Of a stretch of 64,000 nucleotides of DNA, positions 55,940 to 64,000 are shown one piece after another. Position 1 is the stretch's first letter. Every line of letters starts with the position of its first letter. A model generated the notes under the pieces. It made no database searches and was not told where the DNA came from. It worked only from the letters and a program-made list of their open reading frames with translations. The position numbers were made by a program, and so were the translations under genes. This DNA comes from Pseudomonas sp. H3(2019). GTDB lineage: Bacteria > Pseudomonadota > Gammaproteobacteria > Pseudomonadales > Pseudomonadaceae. The stretch spans positions 36,663 through 100,662 of the forward strand of contig NZ_VMSG01000023.1 of NCBI RefSeq assembly GCF_007713465.1, in the 5' to 3' direction.

Positions 55940-56473
55940 ATGTTTTTGCGTCATCGATTGGTATTGGCAGGCTGTTTGTTGGCGTTGAGCTTTACCGTGT
56001 GGGCGTCGCCGGCACAGACCTACGACTTCGGCACACCGGCCCCGGCGGCGAAGGCTACGCGCAGCGTCGAAATCGTCATGAGCGATATGTCGTTCACGCC
56101 CAAGACGCTGGACATCAAAGCCGGTGAGACGGTGCGTTTTGTACTGATCAATAAAGGCCAGTTGCTGCACGAGTTCAACCTGGGCGATGCGGCGATGCAT
56201 GCTGCGCATCAACAGGAAATGTTGAAAATGCAGCAGAGCGGCATGCTTACCCCGACCGCGATGAAAAACGCTTCCATGGACCACGGCTCAATGCCGGGTA
56301 TGGATCACGGCGCAAGCATGCAGCACAACGATCCGAACAGTGTGTTGGTGGAACCGGGCAAAACCGCCGAGCTGACCTGGACTTTCAAGAAGGCCGGCAG
56401 TCTGGAATTCGCCTGCAATATTCCCGGCCACTATCAGGCGGGTATGGTCGGCAAATTGACTGTCAGTCAGTAA
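55940..56473 (+). CDS. exported cupredoxin-family copper protein
   Basis: A 177-residue periplasmic protein with a signal peptide (LVLAGCLLALSFTVWA) and a plastocyanin-like fold. The type 1 copper ligands are all present: H77 (LLHEFN), C159 (FACNIPGH), H164 and M169. An inserted Met/His-rich loop (SMDHGSMPGMDHGASMQH, about 112-129) could bind extra Cu(I). Similar proteins act in copper tolerance as periplasmic copper carriers. ATG 55940 has GGAG 7 bases upstream; the GTG at 55934 is less likely. It is divergent from copRS and probably induced by CopR. Confidence 0.88.
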   Translation: MFLRHRLVLAGCLLALSFTVWASPAQTYDFGTPAPAAKATRSVEIVMSDMSFTPKTLDIKAGETVRFVLINKGQLLHEFNLGDAAMHAAHQQEMLKMQQSGMLTPTAMKNASMDHGSMPGMDHGASMQHNDPNSVLVEPGKTAELTWTFKKAGSLEFACNIPGHYQAGMVGKLTVSQ

Positions 56474-56534
56474 GCACTCAAAGGCGGGAGCAAAGGCTGT
56501 TAGAATCCGCTGATTCTTCAGTCAGGTTTCCGCC

Positions 56535-57365
56535 ATGCATCCCGCAGCCGAACATTCGCCGCTGGGCAAGTCCAGCGAATACATCGCCACGTACACGCCG
56601 TCCTTGCTGTTCCCGATCCCGCGCACTGCGAAATGGGCCGAGCTGGGCCTGACGGCTGAAACCCTGCCGTACAAGGGCGTGGATTTCTGGAACTGCTTTG
56701 AACTGTCCTGGCTGCTGCCATCGGGCAAGCCGGTGGTGGCCATCGGCGAATTCAGCATCCCGGCGGACTCGCCGAACATCATCGAATCCAAATCGTTCAA
56801 GCTGTACCTGAATTCGCTGAACCAGACGCCATTCGCCAGTACCCAAAGTCTTGAAGCCACGCTGGTGAGCGATTTGTCGGCGGCCGCGGGCAAAACGGTG
56901 GGCGTGCGTATTCGCAGTTTGAGCGAAGTCGAGGCTGAAGGCGTTGTAGCGCTGCCGGGCGTGTGCATCGATGATCTGGATATCAGCGTCAGCAACTACG
57001 AGCATCCGCGCCCGGAACTGCTGCGTTGCGATGATTCGCGTACCGTTGAAGAGAGCTTGCACAGCCATCTGCTGAAATCCAATTGCCCGGTCACCAGCCA
57101 GCCGGACTGGGGCAGTGTCGCGGTCGAGTACCGTGGCGCGGCGCTGGATCACGCGAGCCTGCTGGCCTATCTGGTGAGCTTCCGCCAGCATTCGGACTTC
57201 CACGAGCAGTGCGTAGAACGGATCTTCCTCGACCTGCAACGCTTGCTGAAACCGGAAAAACTGACCGTGTATGCGCGTTATGTGCGTCGCGGCGGGCTGG
57301 ACATCAACCCGTATCGCAGCACTGAAGAAGTGCAATTGCCGAACCACCGTTTGGTGCGTCAGTAA
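56535..57365 (+). CDS. queF: NADPH-dependent 7-cyano-7-deazaguanine reductase
   Basis: A 276-residue bimodular (YqfF-type long) QueF that reduces preQ0 to preQ1 on the way to queuosine in tRNA. The QueF motif ESKSFKLYLNSLNQT is at ~85-99, the catalytic Cys is C184 in KSNCPVTSQPDWGS with Asp191 after it, and the RRGGLDINPYRS end is typical. Two tandem T-fold modules account for the length. It is a stand-alone gene; no queC, queD or queE is adjacent. A terminator follows. Confidence 0.97.
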   Translation: MHPAAEHSPLGKSSEYIATYTPSLLFPIPRTAKWAELGLTAETLPYKGVDFWNCFELSWLLPSGKPVVAIGEFSIPADSPNIIESKSFKLYLNSLNQTPFASTQSLEATLVSDLSAAAGKTVGVRIRSLSEVEAEGVVALPGVCIDDLDISVSNYEHPRPELLRCDDSRTVEESLHSHLLKSNCPVTSQPDWGSVAVEYRGAALDHASLLAYLVSFRQHSDFHEQCVERIFLDLQRLLKPEKLTVYARYVRRGGLDINPYRSTEEVQLPNHRLVRQ

Positions 57366-57415
57366 GAAGAAGATCAAAAGATCGCAGCCATCCAATCACT
57401 CAACTGCCAAAAACT

Positions 57416-57448
57416 AAAAAGCCCCGCTATCGCTAGCGGGGCTTTTTT
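57416..57448. terminator. bidirectional intrinsic terminator between queF and the DUF4404 gene
   Basis: Stem AGCCCCGCTA / TAGCGGGGCT (57420-57429, 57434-57443) with an A run before and six Ts after. Confidence 0.9.
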
Positions 57449-57460
57449 GCATTTGAGGGG

Positions 57461-57724
57461 TCAGATCCCGATGTTGCCCAGGGTCTGCACGATGTTGCGC
57501 AAGGTCGCGGCCAGCGCTGGGTGTTCCACTTCAAAGCGCTCTACGGCCAGGTTCACACCATCGGCCAGGCTCGTGTCCTGAGTCGCAGTTTCCAGTTTTA
57601 TCTCAGCCTCAATCTGCTCCATCAACTTATGCAGATCATCGCGCTCGGCTTCGGAGAGCGGTGGGTTCTGCTCCAGTTGCTCGCGCAGGGCGTTGAGCTG
57701 TTCTTGCAGTTCGCGGGCAGGCAT
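57461..57724 (-). CDS. DUF4404 family protein
   Basis: An 87-residue, fully helical, acidic cytoplasmic protein: ELQEQLNALREQLEQNPPLSEAERDDLHKLMEQIEAEIKLE forms a coiled-coil hairpin, and the C-terminal VERFEVEHPALAATLRNIVQTLGNIGI is the conserved DUF4404 end. Function unknown. ATG 57724 has an AAGGAAG RBS; a longer frame to 57787 runs through an unlikely leader. It reads leftward on its own, ending at the shared terminator. Confidence 0.85.
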   Translation of the reverse strand: MPARELQEQLNALREQLEQNPPLSEAERDDLHKLMEQIEAEIKLETATQDTSLADGVNLAVERFEVEHPALAATLRNIVQTLGNIGI

Positions 57725-57847
57725 GGCGTTCTTCCTTTTATCGATAGGCACTGGCATAGACCGCAGCGATGGGCCAAAGGTCTGCATCTGGCCTTTAGAT
57801 TAATCCACTGGCGAGCGAAGTGCATGATCTTGATCAAGAACGGCCGA

Positions 57848-58468
57848 TCAGGGCTTTTCACCCTTGTGTCGGCGCAGGCCGATGTCTGACAGGCAGGTGT
57901 CGAGTTCACCCAGATGATCGATCACCGAGTGCACGCCAAGGCCGAACAATTGCACGGTCGCCTTGCCGCGCTTGAGTTCGCGTTCCTGCTGACTCAAGGC
58001 TTGCCACTCACTGGGCGTCATCCCGCAGAGCGAGCCACAGGATGCCAGGCCGATGGTCCAGAGCCCGGCGTTGAGGCCTGATTGCAGCAAGCGCGGTTCG
58101 CCGCTGACCAGCACGCAACCGTCCAGGCGATCGATGTTCAGCGCCATCAGTGCTTGCCAGCACGCATCGGGGGATGGCCATTGTCCCTTGTTCAGCGTGT
58201 GCGGGCTGGCGGTGATCCAGTCCGGCAGCGAAGTGGCCAACGCGAGGCTTTGCGCGTGCGGCAACTCGTCGAGCCAGGCACACGGAGTGCCTTGAAGTTG
58301 CAGGCGGTTCAGCGCTTCCAGGGCGCCCGGTGTCAGGTGCGCTCGTTCAACGATGTCGTTATTGTTCTGGCGGCTGCGGGCGCCGAAATCCACCAGACAG
58401 CCGCTGAGACCGAAGAGCACGGCAGTCGGGTTGGGAATGCTCTGGGGGAGGGCTTGGGCGTGGGGCAT
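57848..58468 (-). CDS. HAD-superfamily protein lacking the catalytic Asp (PhnX-like pseudoenzyme)
   Basis: A 206-residue protein that aligns by eye with phosphonoacetaldehyde hydrolase-type HADs: the N-terminal AVLFGLSGCLVDFGARSRQ stands where PhnX has a DxAGTxVDFG motif. The nucleophilic Asp is Gly20 here, and the residues after it are also changed (S22, C24). Later features survive in part (CVLVSGEPRLLQSGLNAGLWTIGLASCG, the SGEPRLLQSGLNAG loop matches the GDSxxDxxAGxxAG region, also altered). Catalysis by the usual phospho-Asp route is therefore unlikely. ATG 58468 has an AGGGACG RBS and gives the family start; the longer frame to 58549 is not needed. Confidence 0.75.
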   Translation of the reverse strand: MPHAQALPQSIPNPTAVLFGLSGCLVDFGARSRQNNNDIVERAHLTPGALEALNRLQLQGTPCAWLDELPHAQSLALATSLPDWITASPHTLNKGQWPSPDACWQALMALNIDRLDGCVLVSGEPRLLQSGLNAGLWTIGLASCGSLCGMTPSEWQALSQQERELKRGKATVQLFGLGVHSVIDHLGELDTCLSDIGLRRHKGEKP

Positions 58469-58671
58469 TTCAACGTCCCTGAAATAATCCCGGAGATTAG
58501 GGATGCCCCATGACAGTTGAGTGACATCGGGATGAAGCGGTCGCACCAAGGCCGGTTCGCCGTAGGGTGTTTCCTGAGTGGCTGCCTAAAAATGCTTATC
58601 CGTCTTATACTAGCGCGCTTATCGCCCGGGTATTGAGGCCCGCGCCAGTACGGTCCAAGGAGTTTTTTGCT

Positions 58672-59361
58672 ATGCGCTGGAGCAATCGTCTAGCTCGACT
58701 ATGTATGTGTGCCAGCGTGTTGCTGGTTCCGTTCGCTGTCCAGGCGGCGTCGGAAGATGACCCTTGGGAAAGCGTTAACCGGCCGATCTACAAGTTCAAC
58801 GATGTACTGGACACCTACGCCTTGAAGCCGATTGCGCAGGGCTATCAGTTCATTACGCCGACGTTTCTCTCGGACGGCATTCACAACATGTTCCGCAACA
58901 TCGGTGACGTCGGCAACCTGGCCAACGACATCCTGCAGGCCAAGCCGCGCGCCGCTGGCGTCGATACGGCTCGCGTGCTGATGAACACCACCATCGGCGT
59001 GGCCGGGTTCTTCGATGTGGGCACCAAAATGGGCCTGCAACGCAACGACGAAGACTTTGGCCAGACCCTTGGCCACTGGGGCGTGCCTAGCGGTCCTTAC
59101 GTGATGCTGCCGTTCTTCGGCCCGAGCACGGTGCGTGATGCGCCGTCCATATACGTCGATAGCTACGCCAAACCCTACCGCTACATGAACGACATTCCGG
59201 CGCGCAACATGGCGCTTGGCATGAGCGTGATCGACACCCGTGCCAGCCTGTTGTCGAGCGAGAAGCTGATCACCGGCGACAAATACATCTTCATTCGCAA
59301 CGCTTATCTGCAGAACCGCGAATTCAAGGTCAAAGACGGCAAGGTGGAAGACGATTTTTAA
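58672..59361 (+). CDS. mlaA: MlaA/VacJ family outer-membrane lipid asymmetry protein
   Basis: A 229-residue exported protein of the MlaA family, which removes phospholipids from the outer leaflet of the outer membrane and passes them to MlaC. Conserved parts are DPWESVNRPIYKFNDVLD, NMFRNIGDVGNLANDILQAKPRAAG, RNDEDFGQTLGHWGVPSGPYVMLPFFGPSTVRDA and a final DKYIFIRNAYLQNREF. The N-terminus (LARLCMCASVLLVPFAVQAASED) looks like a type I signal, without a clear lipobox before the mature sequence, unlike E. coli MlaA. RBS AAGGAG upstream of ATG 58672. mlaBCDEF are not in the window. Confidence 0.93.
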   Translation: MRWSNRLARLCMCASVLLVPFAVQAASEDDPWESVNRPIYKFNDVLDTYALKPIAQGYQFITPTFLSDGIHNMFRNIGDVGNLANDILQAKPRAAGVDTARVLMNTTIGVAGFFDVGTKMGLQRNDEDFGQTLGHWGVPSGPYVMLPFFGPSTVRDAPSIYVDSYAKPYRYMNDIPARNMALGMSVIDTRASLLSSEKLITGDKYIFIRNAYLQNREFKVKDGKVEDDF

Positions 59362-59381
59362 ATCGTCACCCGCGCAACAAC

Positions 59382-59410
59382 AAGAAGGCGGCCATTTGGC
59401 CGCCTTCTTT
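59382..59410. terminator. bidirectional intrinsic terminator between mlaA and a PilZ gene
   Basis: 13-bp perfect stem AAGAAGGCGGCCA / TGGCCGCCTTCTT with a 2-base loop; followed by TGTTTG. Confidence 0.85.
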
Positions 59411-59424
59411 GTTTGAGTTCGTGC

Positions 59425-59724
59425 TCAATTCATTTTCAGGATTGTAAGCCCAAGTTTCTGGCCGCCAGCGTCCTGTTGAGTCACCCAGACCACTTCGGTC
59501 TCGGCTTCCAGGCCCTTGAGCGCCGCGTGCTCGGAATCGATGCGGACGTTCAGCGTGTCGCCCACCTGGAACGATCGGGCAGCCCGAACCTGCATGCCGC
59601 TGCTGGAAAGGTCGATGCAGACGGCTGGAATCAAATCGCCGGCGTGAATCAATGTGACATCCGCATCGACCCGCATGCGGATGTAATCGCGCTTTTCACT
59701 GTAGTCACGATCGGTTTGGCTCAT
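59425..59724 (-). CDS. single-domain PilZ protein
   Basis: A 99-residue stand-alone PilZ protein with both c-di-GMP motifs intact: R12-D-Y-I-R16 (RxxxR) and D38-L-S-S-S-G43 (DxSxxG). It should bind c-di-GMP in the cytoplasm. Partner unknown; it stands between mlaA and rssB, an arrangement I recall from other Pseudomonas. It reads leftward into the shared terminator. Confidence 0.9.
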   Translation of the reverse strand: MSQTDRDYSEKRDYIRMRVDADVTLIHAGDLIPAVCIDLSSSGMQVRAARSFQVGDTLNVRIDSEHAALKGLEAETEVVWVTQQDAGGQKLGLTILKMN

Positions 59725-60000
59725 GGGCTCGATCCTTCCATTGTGTTGCGGTTTTGACTGTTCTTATAACTCCCGGTGATTTGCGATGTAAAGACGCCTG
59801 ATGACCATCGGCGTGAGCTTGAAACGCCTCGCGGATGGGAGTACCGTCTGCGCCTTAGAAGGGCACCTCTGATGAACACGCTTGTAGGGCAAATGCTCGA
59901 AAGCGGTGCGACAGAGAGGCTAGAAAGCGAATCCAGTAGTGTGTGCCGGGCCGAATGCCCTGCCAGCTACGCCAACCTAATTCTGGCGCCGTTTGCCCAC

Positions 60001-61182
60001 ATGCAAAAAACCAGTGCCACGCTGCTGATAATCGATGACGACGAAGTAGTACGCGCGAGTCTCGCGGCCTATTTGGAAGACAGTGGGTTCAGCGTCCTTC
60101 AGGCCAGTAATGGCCAGCAGGGGCTTCAGGTATTCAAGAAAAACCAACCCGACCTGGTGATCTGCGATCTGCGCATGCCGCAGATGGGCGGGCTCGAACT
60201 CATTCGTCAAATCACTGACCTTTCGCCGCAAACGCCGGTGATCGTGGTGTCGGGTGCCGGCGTGATGAACGACGCCGTCGAGGCCTTGCGCCTGGGCGCC
60301 GCGGACTACCTGATCAAACCGCTGGAAGATCTGGCCGTGCTCGAGCACTCCGTGCGCCGGGCCCTGGATCGTGCGCGTCTGCTGCTGGAAAACCAGCGCT
60401 ATCGGGTAAAACTCGAAACCGCCAACCGCGAGCTCGAAGCCAGCCTGAACCTGTTGCAGGAAGACCAGAACGCCGGACGTCAGGTGCAGATGAACATGCT
60501 GCCGGTCAGTCCCTGGACGATCGACGAGTTCAAGTTCGCGCACCAGATCATCCCGTCGCTGTACCTGTCGGGAGACTTCGTTGACTACTTTCGGGTCGAC
60601 GAGCGTCGGGTAGCCTTCTACCTGGCGGACGTTTCAGGGCATGGCGCTTCATCGGCATTCGTGACCGTGCTGCTGAAATTCATGACCACGCGCTTGCTGT
60701 TCGAATCCAAGCGCAACGGCACCTTGCCGGAATTCACCCCTTCAGAGGTCCTTGGTCATATCAACCGAGGCCTGATCAGCTGTAAGCTGGGCAAACATGT
60801 CACGATGGTCGGTGGAGTCATCGACGAGGAGACGGGTTTGTTGACCTATAGCATCGGCGGACACCTGCCGTTGCCAGTGTTGTACACGCCAGACAGTGTG
60901 GGTTATCTCGAAGGGCGCGGCTTGCCGGTGGGCTTGTTCAATGAAGCCACCTACGAAGACCACGTTATCGAGCTGCCGCCGGTATTCAGCCTGACGCTGA
61001 TGTCCGATGGCATTCTGGACCTTTTGCCAGAACCTACACTCAAAGAGAAAGAGGCTGCCTTACCTGAACGGGTAAGAACGGCGGGCGGCAGCCTGGATGG
61101 CTTGCGGCAGGTTTTTGGATTGGCCACGCTAGGGGAGATGCCGGATGATATCGCCCTGTTGGTGTTGAGCAGGAATCTTTAA
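60001..61182 (+). CDS. rssB: RssB-type response regulator with SpoIIE-like phosphatase domain
   Basis: A 393-residue protein. The receiver domain (residues 1-125) has the acidic pocket IDDDE and the phospho-acceptor D56 in VICDLRMPQ. A coiled-coil linker (~135-165) leads to a PP2C/SpoIIE-type domain: GDFVDYFRVDERRVAFYLADVSGHGASSAFVT, VGGVIDEETGLLTYSIGGH and the C-terminal LMSDGILDLLPE and MPDDIALLVLSR. In Pseudomonas RssB, together with RssC, controls RpoS; E. coli RssB lacks an active phosphatase. ATG 60001 is the recalled family start but has no clear RBS; an in-frame ATG at 59872 with an AGAAGG element before it is an alternative. Confidence 0.9.
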   Translation: MQKTSATLLIIDDDEVVRASLAAYLEDSGFSVLQASNGQQGLQVFKKNQPDLVICDLRMPQMGGLELIRQITDLSPQTPVIVVSGAGVMNDAVEALRLGAADYLIKPLEDLAVLEHSVRRALDRARLLLENQRYRVKLETANRELEASLNLLQEDQNAGRQVQMNMLPVSPWTIDEFKFAHQIIPSLYLSGDFVDYFRVDERRVAFYLADVSGHGASSAFVTVLLKFMTTRLLFESKRNGTLPEFTPSEVLGHINRGLISCKLGKHVTMVGGVIDEETGLLTYSIGGHLPLPVLYTPDSVGYLEGRGLPVGLFNEATYEDHVIELPPVFSLTLMSDGILDLLPEPTLKEKEAALPERVRTAGGSLDGLRQVFGLATLGEMPDDIALLVLSRNL

Positions 61183-61664
61183 TGAGTACCGGTAGAATCC
61201 AGTTCGCCGAGCAGGACGGCACCTTCGTCCTGAAGTTCGTCGGTGAAGTTCGCCTGACCCTGTGTTCGGCGTTGGATGCGACTATTGAGCGGATCTTCAG
61301 TGCGTTGAATTTCAACGCGATCGTGATTGATCTGACCGAAACCAGCAGTATCGACAGCACCACCTTGGGCCTGCTGGCCAAGCTGTCGATCATGTCGCGG
61401 CAAAAGGTCGGCCTGTTGCCGACCGTCGTCACCACCCACGAAGACATCACGCGGTTGCTGGAGTCCATGGGCTTCGAGCAGGTGTTCAACATTGTTGACC
61501 GGCCAATTCCGTGCCCGGAATGCCTGACCGACCTGCCTGATCAGGATCAGTCCGAAGAAGTGGTGCGGATCAAGGTGCTGGAAGCGCACAAGATCCTCAT
61601 GGGCCTGAACGACTCCAACCGCGAAGCATTCCATGACTTGGTGAACGCGCTAGAGCGTCACTGA
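61182..61664 (+). CDS. rssC: STAS-domain anti-anti-sigma factor, partner of RssB
   Basis: A 160-residue protein with an N-terminal STAS domain (VLKFVGEVRLTLCSALDATIERI...IDLTETSSIDSTTLGLLAKLS); the Ser in SSIDSTT is the usual phosphorylation site. The C-terminal ~50 residues (RPIPCPECLTDLPDQDQSEEVVRIKVLEAHKILMGLNDSNREAFHDL) are an extension not found in SpoIIAA. The start overlaps the rssB stop (TAATG), so the pair is translated together and RssB is the expected phosphatase of RssC. Confidence 0.9.
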   Translation: MSTGRIQFAEQDGTFVLKFVGEVRLTLCSALDATIERIFSALNFNAIVIDLTETSSIDSTTLGLLAKLSIMSRQKVGLLPTVVTTHEDITRLLESMGFEQVFNIVDRPIPCPECLTDLPDQDQSEEVVRIKVLEAHKILMGLNDSNREAFHDLVNALERH

Positions 61665-61686
61665 TTTCATAAAGCGTCAGCGCACA

Positions 61687-61720
61687 AAAAAGGGCGAACC
61701 TGTGAGGGTTCGCCCTTTTT
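61687..61720. terminator. bidirectional intrinsic terminator between rssC and tal
   Basis: 14-bp perfect stem AAAAAGGGCGAACC / GGTTCGCCCTTTTT with a 6-base loop. Confidence 0.93.
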
Positions 61721-61738
61721 GCGCTTGCCCGGATCAGA

Positions 61739-62665
61739 TCAGAGCTTGGCTTGCAGCAGCGCCTCAAGCTTTTCCTGGTCACGAGCGAACTGACGAATAC
61801 CTTCAGCCAGTTTCTCGGTGGCCATGGCGTCCTCGTTCGACGCCCAGCGGAACTGCGCTTCCGTCAGGCTCTGACGCGCTTCGCCAGCGTGGCCTGGCGC
61901 CAGCTTGCGTTCCAGCTTGCCGGTGTCGGCGGCCAGTTTCTCGATTAGCTCCGGGCTGATGGTCAGGCGATCACAACCGGCGAGTTGCTCGATCTGATTG
62001 AGGTTACGGAAGCTCGCACCCATGACCACAGTCTTGTAGTCATTGGCCTTGTAGTAGTTGTAGATGCGCGTCACCGACTGCACGCCCGGATCATCGGCAC
62101 CGGTGTAGTCGTTGCCGTTGGCCTTCTTGTACCAGTCGTAGATGCGGCCCACGAACGGCGAAATCAGGAACACCCCGGCCTCGGCACAGGCAACCGCCTG
62201 GGCGAAGGAGAACAGCAAGGTCAGGTTGGTCTGAATGCCTTCGCGTTCCAGCTTCTCGGCAGCACGGATGCCTTCCCAGGTAGACGCGATCTTGATCAGC
62301 ACGCGGTCGCGGCCAATGCTGGCCTTTTCGTACAGCTCGATCAGACGGTGCGCGCGCTTCAATACGGCGTCAGTGTCGAACGACAGACGCGCATCCACTT
62401 CCGTGGAAATACGCCCCGGAATCACTTTCAGAATCTCTTGACCGACCGCGACCCCAAAGCGGTCGCTGGCCAGGCCCACGTCGCCTTTGCAGTCGCTGAC
62501 ACAGGCGTTCAGCAAATCGGCGTATGCAGGGATGGCCGCCGCTTTAAGCAGCAGGGAAGGGTTGGTGGTGGCATCCACCGGTTTAACGCGAGCGATTGCC
62601 TCGAAGTCGCCGGTATCGGCCACCACGGTGGTGAATTGTTTGAGTTGTTCCAGCTTGGAAGTCAT
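61739..62665 (-). CDS. tal: transaldolase
   Basis: A 308-residue TalB-type transaldolase of the non-oxidative pentose phosphate pathway. The Schiff-base Lys is K125 in VLIKIASTWEGI; other family regions are VDATTNPSLLLKAA, NLTLLFSFAQAVACAEAGV, ISPFVGRIYDWYK and the C-terminal DRLTISPELIEKL. The length and motifs match subfamily 1. Own transcription unit, convergent with rssBC. Confidence 0.97.
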   Translation of the reverse strand: MTSKLEQLKQFTTVVADTGDFEAIARVKPVDATTNPSLLLKAAAIPAYADLLNACVSDCKGDVGLASDRFGVAVGQEILKVIPGRISTEVDARLSFDTDAVLKRAHRLIELYEKASIGRDRVLIKIASTWEGIRAAEKLEREGIQTNLTLLFSFAQAVACAEAGVFLISPFVGRIYDWYKKANGNDYTGADDPGVQSVTRIYNYYKANDYKTVVMGASFRNLNQIEQLAGCDRLTISPELIEKLAADTGKLERKLAPGHAGEARQSLTEAQFRWASNEDAMATEKLAEGIRQFARDQEKLEALLQAKL

Positions 62666-62842
62666 GAGCGTGCTCTATCCTGTGGGTCTGTTGACATTAC
62701 CCGAGCGTTGACGACCACTCAAGGGCACAAATGCGTAACAACGGCCAGGGCGGCAACAACCTGAGGACAGGTGTTTGAAAGGCCCGGCGCTATCCGTTAA
62801 ATACGATGTCAAAACAGACCACAGGTTCAACCGGAGTGACGG

Positions 62843-63844
62843 TTAACGCCCCTCCAACAACTCCGCCGCCTGATCCAGCAACGCCAAAGGCTCTTTAGCC
62901 TTGTGAATATCCACCGACAGCAACTGCCGAAACTTGCGTGCCCCCGGAAACCCGGTGCCCAAGCCCAACACATGCCGAGTGATATGGTGCATCGAACCGC
63001 CTGCATCCAGGTGCGCAGCGATATAAGGCCGCAACTGCGCCAGCGCCTCGGCCCGTGAAATCACCGGCGCTGTGCTGCCGAACAACTGCTGATCCACTTC
63101 AGCCATCACATAAGGGTTGTGATACGCCTCACGGCCCAGCATCACCCCGTCAAAGGTCTGCAAATGCTCGTGACAGGCTTCCAGCGTCTTGATCCCGCCG
63201 TTGAGAATAATCTCCAGCTCCGGAAAATCCGCCTTCAACTGTGCCGCCACGTCATAGCGCAACGGCGGAATGTCCCGATTCTCCTTCGGCGATAACCCCT
63301 CCAGAATCGCAATCCGCGCATGCACGGTAAAACTGGTGCACCCGGCATCCCGCACCGTCCCGACGAAGTCACACAACTGCGCGTAACTGTCCCGCCCGTT
63401 GATCCCGATCCGATGCTTCACCGTCACCGGAATCGATACCGCATCGCGCATCGCCTTCACACACTCCGCCACCAACACCGGATGCGCCATCAGGCACGCA
63501 CCAATCATATTGTTCTGCACTCGATCACTCGGACAGCCCACGTTGAGGTTCACCTCGTCGTAACCGTGCTCCTGCGCCATGCGCGCGCACGCGGCCAGAT
63601 CGGCTGGGACGCTACCGCCCAACTGCAAGGCCAGCGGATGCTCGGCTTCGTTGTGACGCAGGAAGCGCTCGTGATCGCCGTTGAGCAGCGCGCCGGTGGT
63701 GACCATTTCTGTGTAGAGGAGCGCGTGCTTGGAGAGCAGGCGCAGGAAGAAACGGCAATGGCGATCGGTCCAATCCATCATCGGGGCGACGGAGAAGCGG
63801 CGGGAGAGGGCTGGGGTCGTGTTTGGCGTGGTAAGTAAGGGCAT
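62843..63844 (-). CDS. dusA: tRNA-dihydrouridine(20/20a) synthase
   Basis: A 333-residue FMN enzyme that reduces uridine 20/20a in the tRNA D loop. The TIM barrel begins SVAPMMDWTDRHCRFF, the proton-donor Cys is C104 in NLNVGCPSDRVQNN, and the FMN/phosphate region is ILNGGIKT...GVMLGREAYHNP. SVAPMMDWTDRHCR and VGCPSDRVQ identify DusA rather than DusB or DusC. It is the last gene in the window and reads leftward. Confidence 0.97.
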   Translation of the reverse strand: MPLLTTPNTTPALSRRFSVAPMMDWTDRHCRFFLRLLSKHALLYTEMVTTGALLNGDHERFLRHNEAEHPLALQLGGSVPADLAACARMAQEHGYDEVNLNVGCPSDRVQNNMIGACLMAHPVLVAECVKAMRDAVSIPVTVKHRIGINGRDSYAQLCDFVGTVRDAGCTSFTVHARIAILEGLSPKENRDIPPLRYDVAAQLKADFPELEIILNGGIKTLEACHEHLQTFDGVMLGREAYHNPYVMAEVDQQLFGSTAPVISRAEALAQLRPYIAAHLDAGGSMHHITRHVLGLGTGFPGARKFRQLLSVDIHKAKEPLALLDQAAELLEGR

Positions 63845-64000
63845 GGGTATCTGGATCGGTGGGGCGAGGCGGCAGTTTATCAGGAATGGGGTGGGATGGC
63901 TGAAAAGGGGGCGCTGTGTCGGGTGTCTCGGTGTGCCGTCAACCCCGAGAGTGTCAGATTTTTTGTGTGCGGGCCGGTAACGGCCTGCCGTTAGGCAGGC
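63845..64000. other. intergenic tail of the window with a terminal hairpin
   Basis: No gene seen. The final 18 bases form a perfect stem GCCTGCC-GTTA-GGCAGGC (63983-64000) cut by the window edge; it could be a terminator for a gene to the right. Confidence 0.6.

Noticed and set aside
56478..57395. 305-codon minus-strand frame opposite queF
   Set aside because: Fully antisense to queF, whose catalytic motifs are clear.

Overview
The window is a stretch of a high-GC gammaproteobacterial chromosome, almost certainly a Pseudomonas of the P. fluorescens group. Three things point there. Gene order follows, from memory, the P. aeruginosa PAO1 neighbourhoods uup/slt - fadBA - topA - lexA/psrA - nagZ - mtnP - mfd - gap and sthA - glpQ - lolCDE, then mlaA - rssB/rssC - tal - dusA. 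LexA and PsrA operators of Pseudomonas type are readable in the sequence. A REP-type inverted pair typical of fluorescent pseudomonads lies at 44729-44830. No rRNA, tRNA, IS element, prophage or CRISPR array was seen.

Layout. 1-9050: the end of a 2,4-dienoyl-CoA reductase, a PLP-dependent D-cysteine desulfhydrase/ACC deaminase relative, cytochrome b561, a MATE pump, pdxB, a small conserved gene, a lipid/drug-type ABC exporter and a class II Fic protein. 9187-21276: slt, uup, a universal stress protein, the beta-oxidation operon fadBA, a DUF1653 gene and topA. 21420-28109: small hypothetical genes, a DUF3137 + LemA pair, the SOS operon lexA-sulA, psrA, a 50-codon ORF coupled to nagZ, and mtnP. 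28149-36512: leftward mfd-csiV-SNF2 helicase, divergent from a long-form gap gene.

36513-44830 is the accessory part. A class C beta-lactamase with no ampR beside it sits between two diverged copies (about 80 bp) of the gap 3' end plus terminator. An AT-rich 0.7-kb stretch with a possible sigma-54 promoter follows, then a tight four-gene operon: membrane-fusion protein, secreted glycosidase-like protein, GT2 synthase with a C-terminal PilZ-like domain, and a TolC/NodT-type outer-membrane lipoprotein. This looks like a c-di-GMP-linked exopolysaccharide synthesis and export machine that uses an efflux-type outer-membrane channel, and it is the best candidate for an undescribed system in the window.

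44832-64000 returns to conserved chromosome: an MHS-family transporter, apbE without nqr genes, sthA, a glycerophosphodiesterase, a PilZ protein, lolCDE with a hairpin inside the operon, a copper two-component system divergent from a cupredoxin gene with a CopR-like box between, queF, a DUF4404 gene, a HAD protein lacking the catalytic Asp, mlaA, another PilZ protein, the RpoS-control pair rssB-rssC, transaldolase and dusA.

Regulatory links readable in the sequence: PsrA (fatty-acid sensing) has a double operator at its own promoter and may act on fadBA; LexA has two boxes before lexA-sulA; CopR-type control for the cupredoxin; c-di-GMP is a possible common thread for three PilZ or PilZ-like domains.
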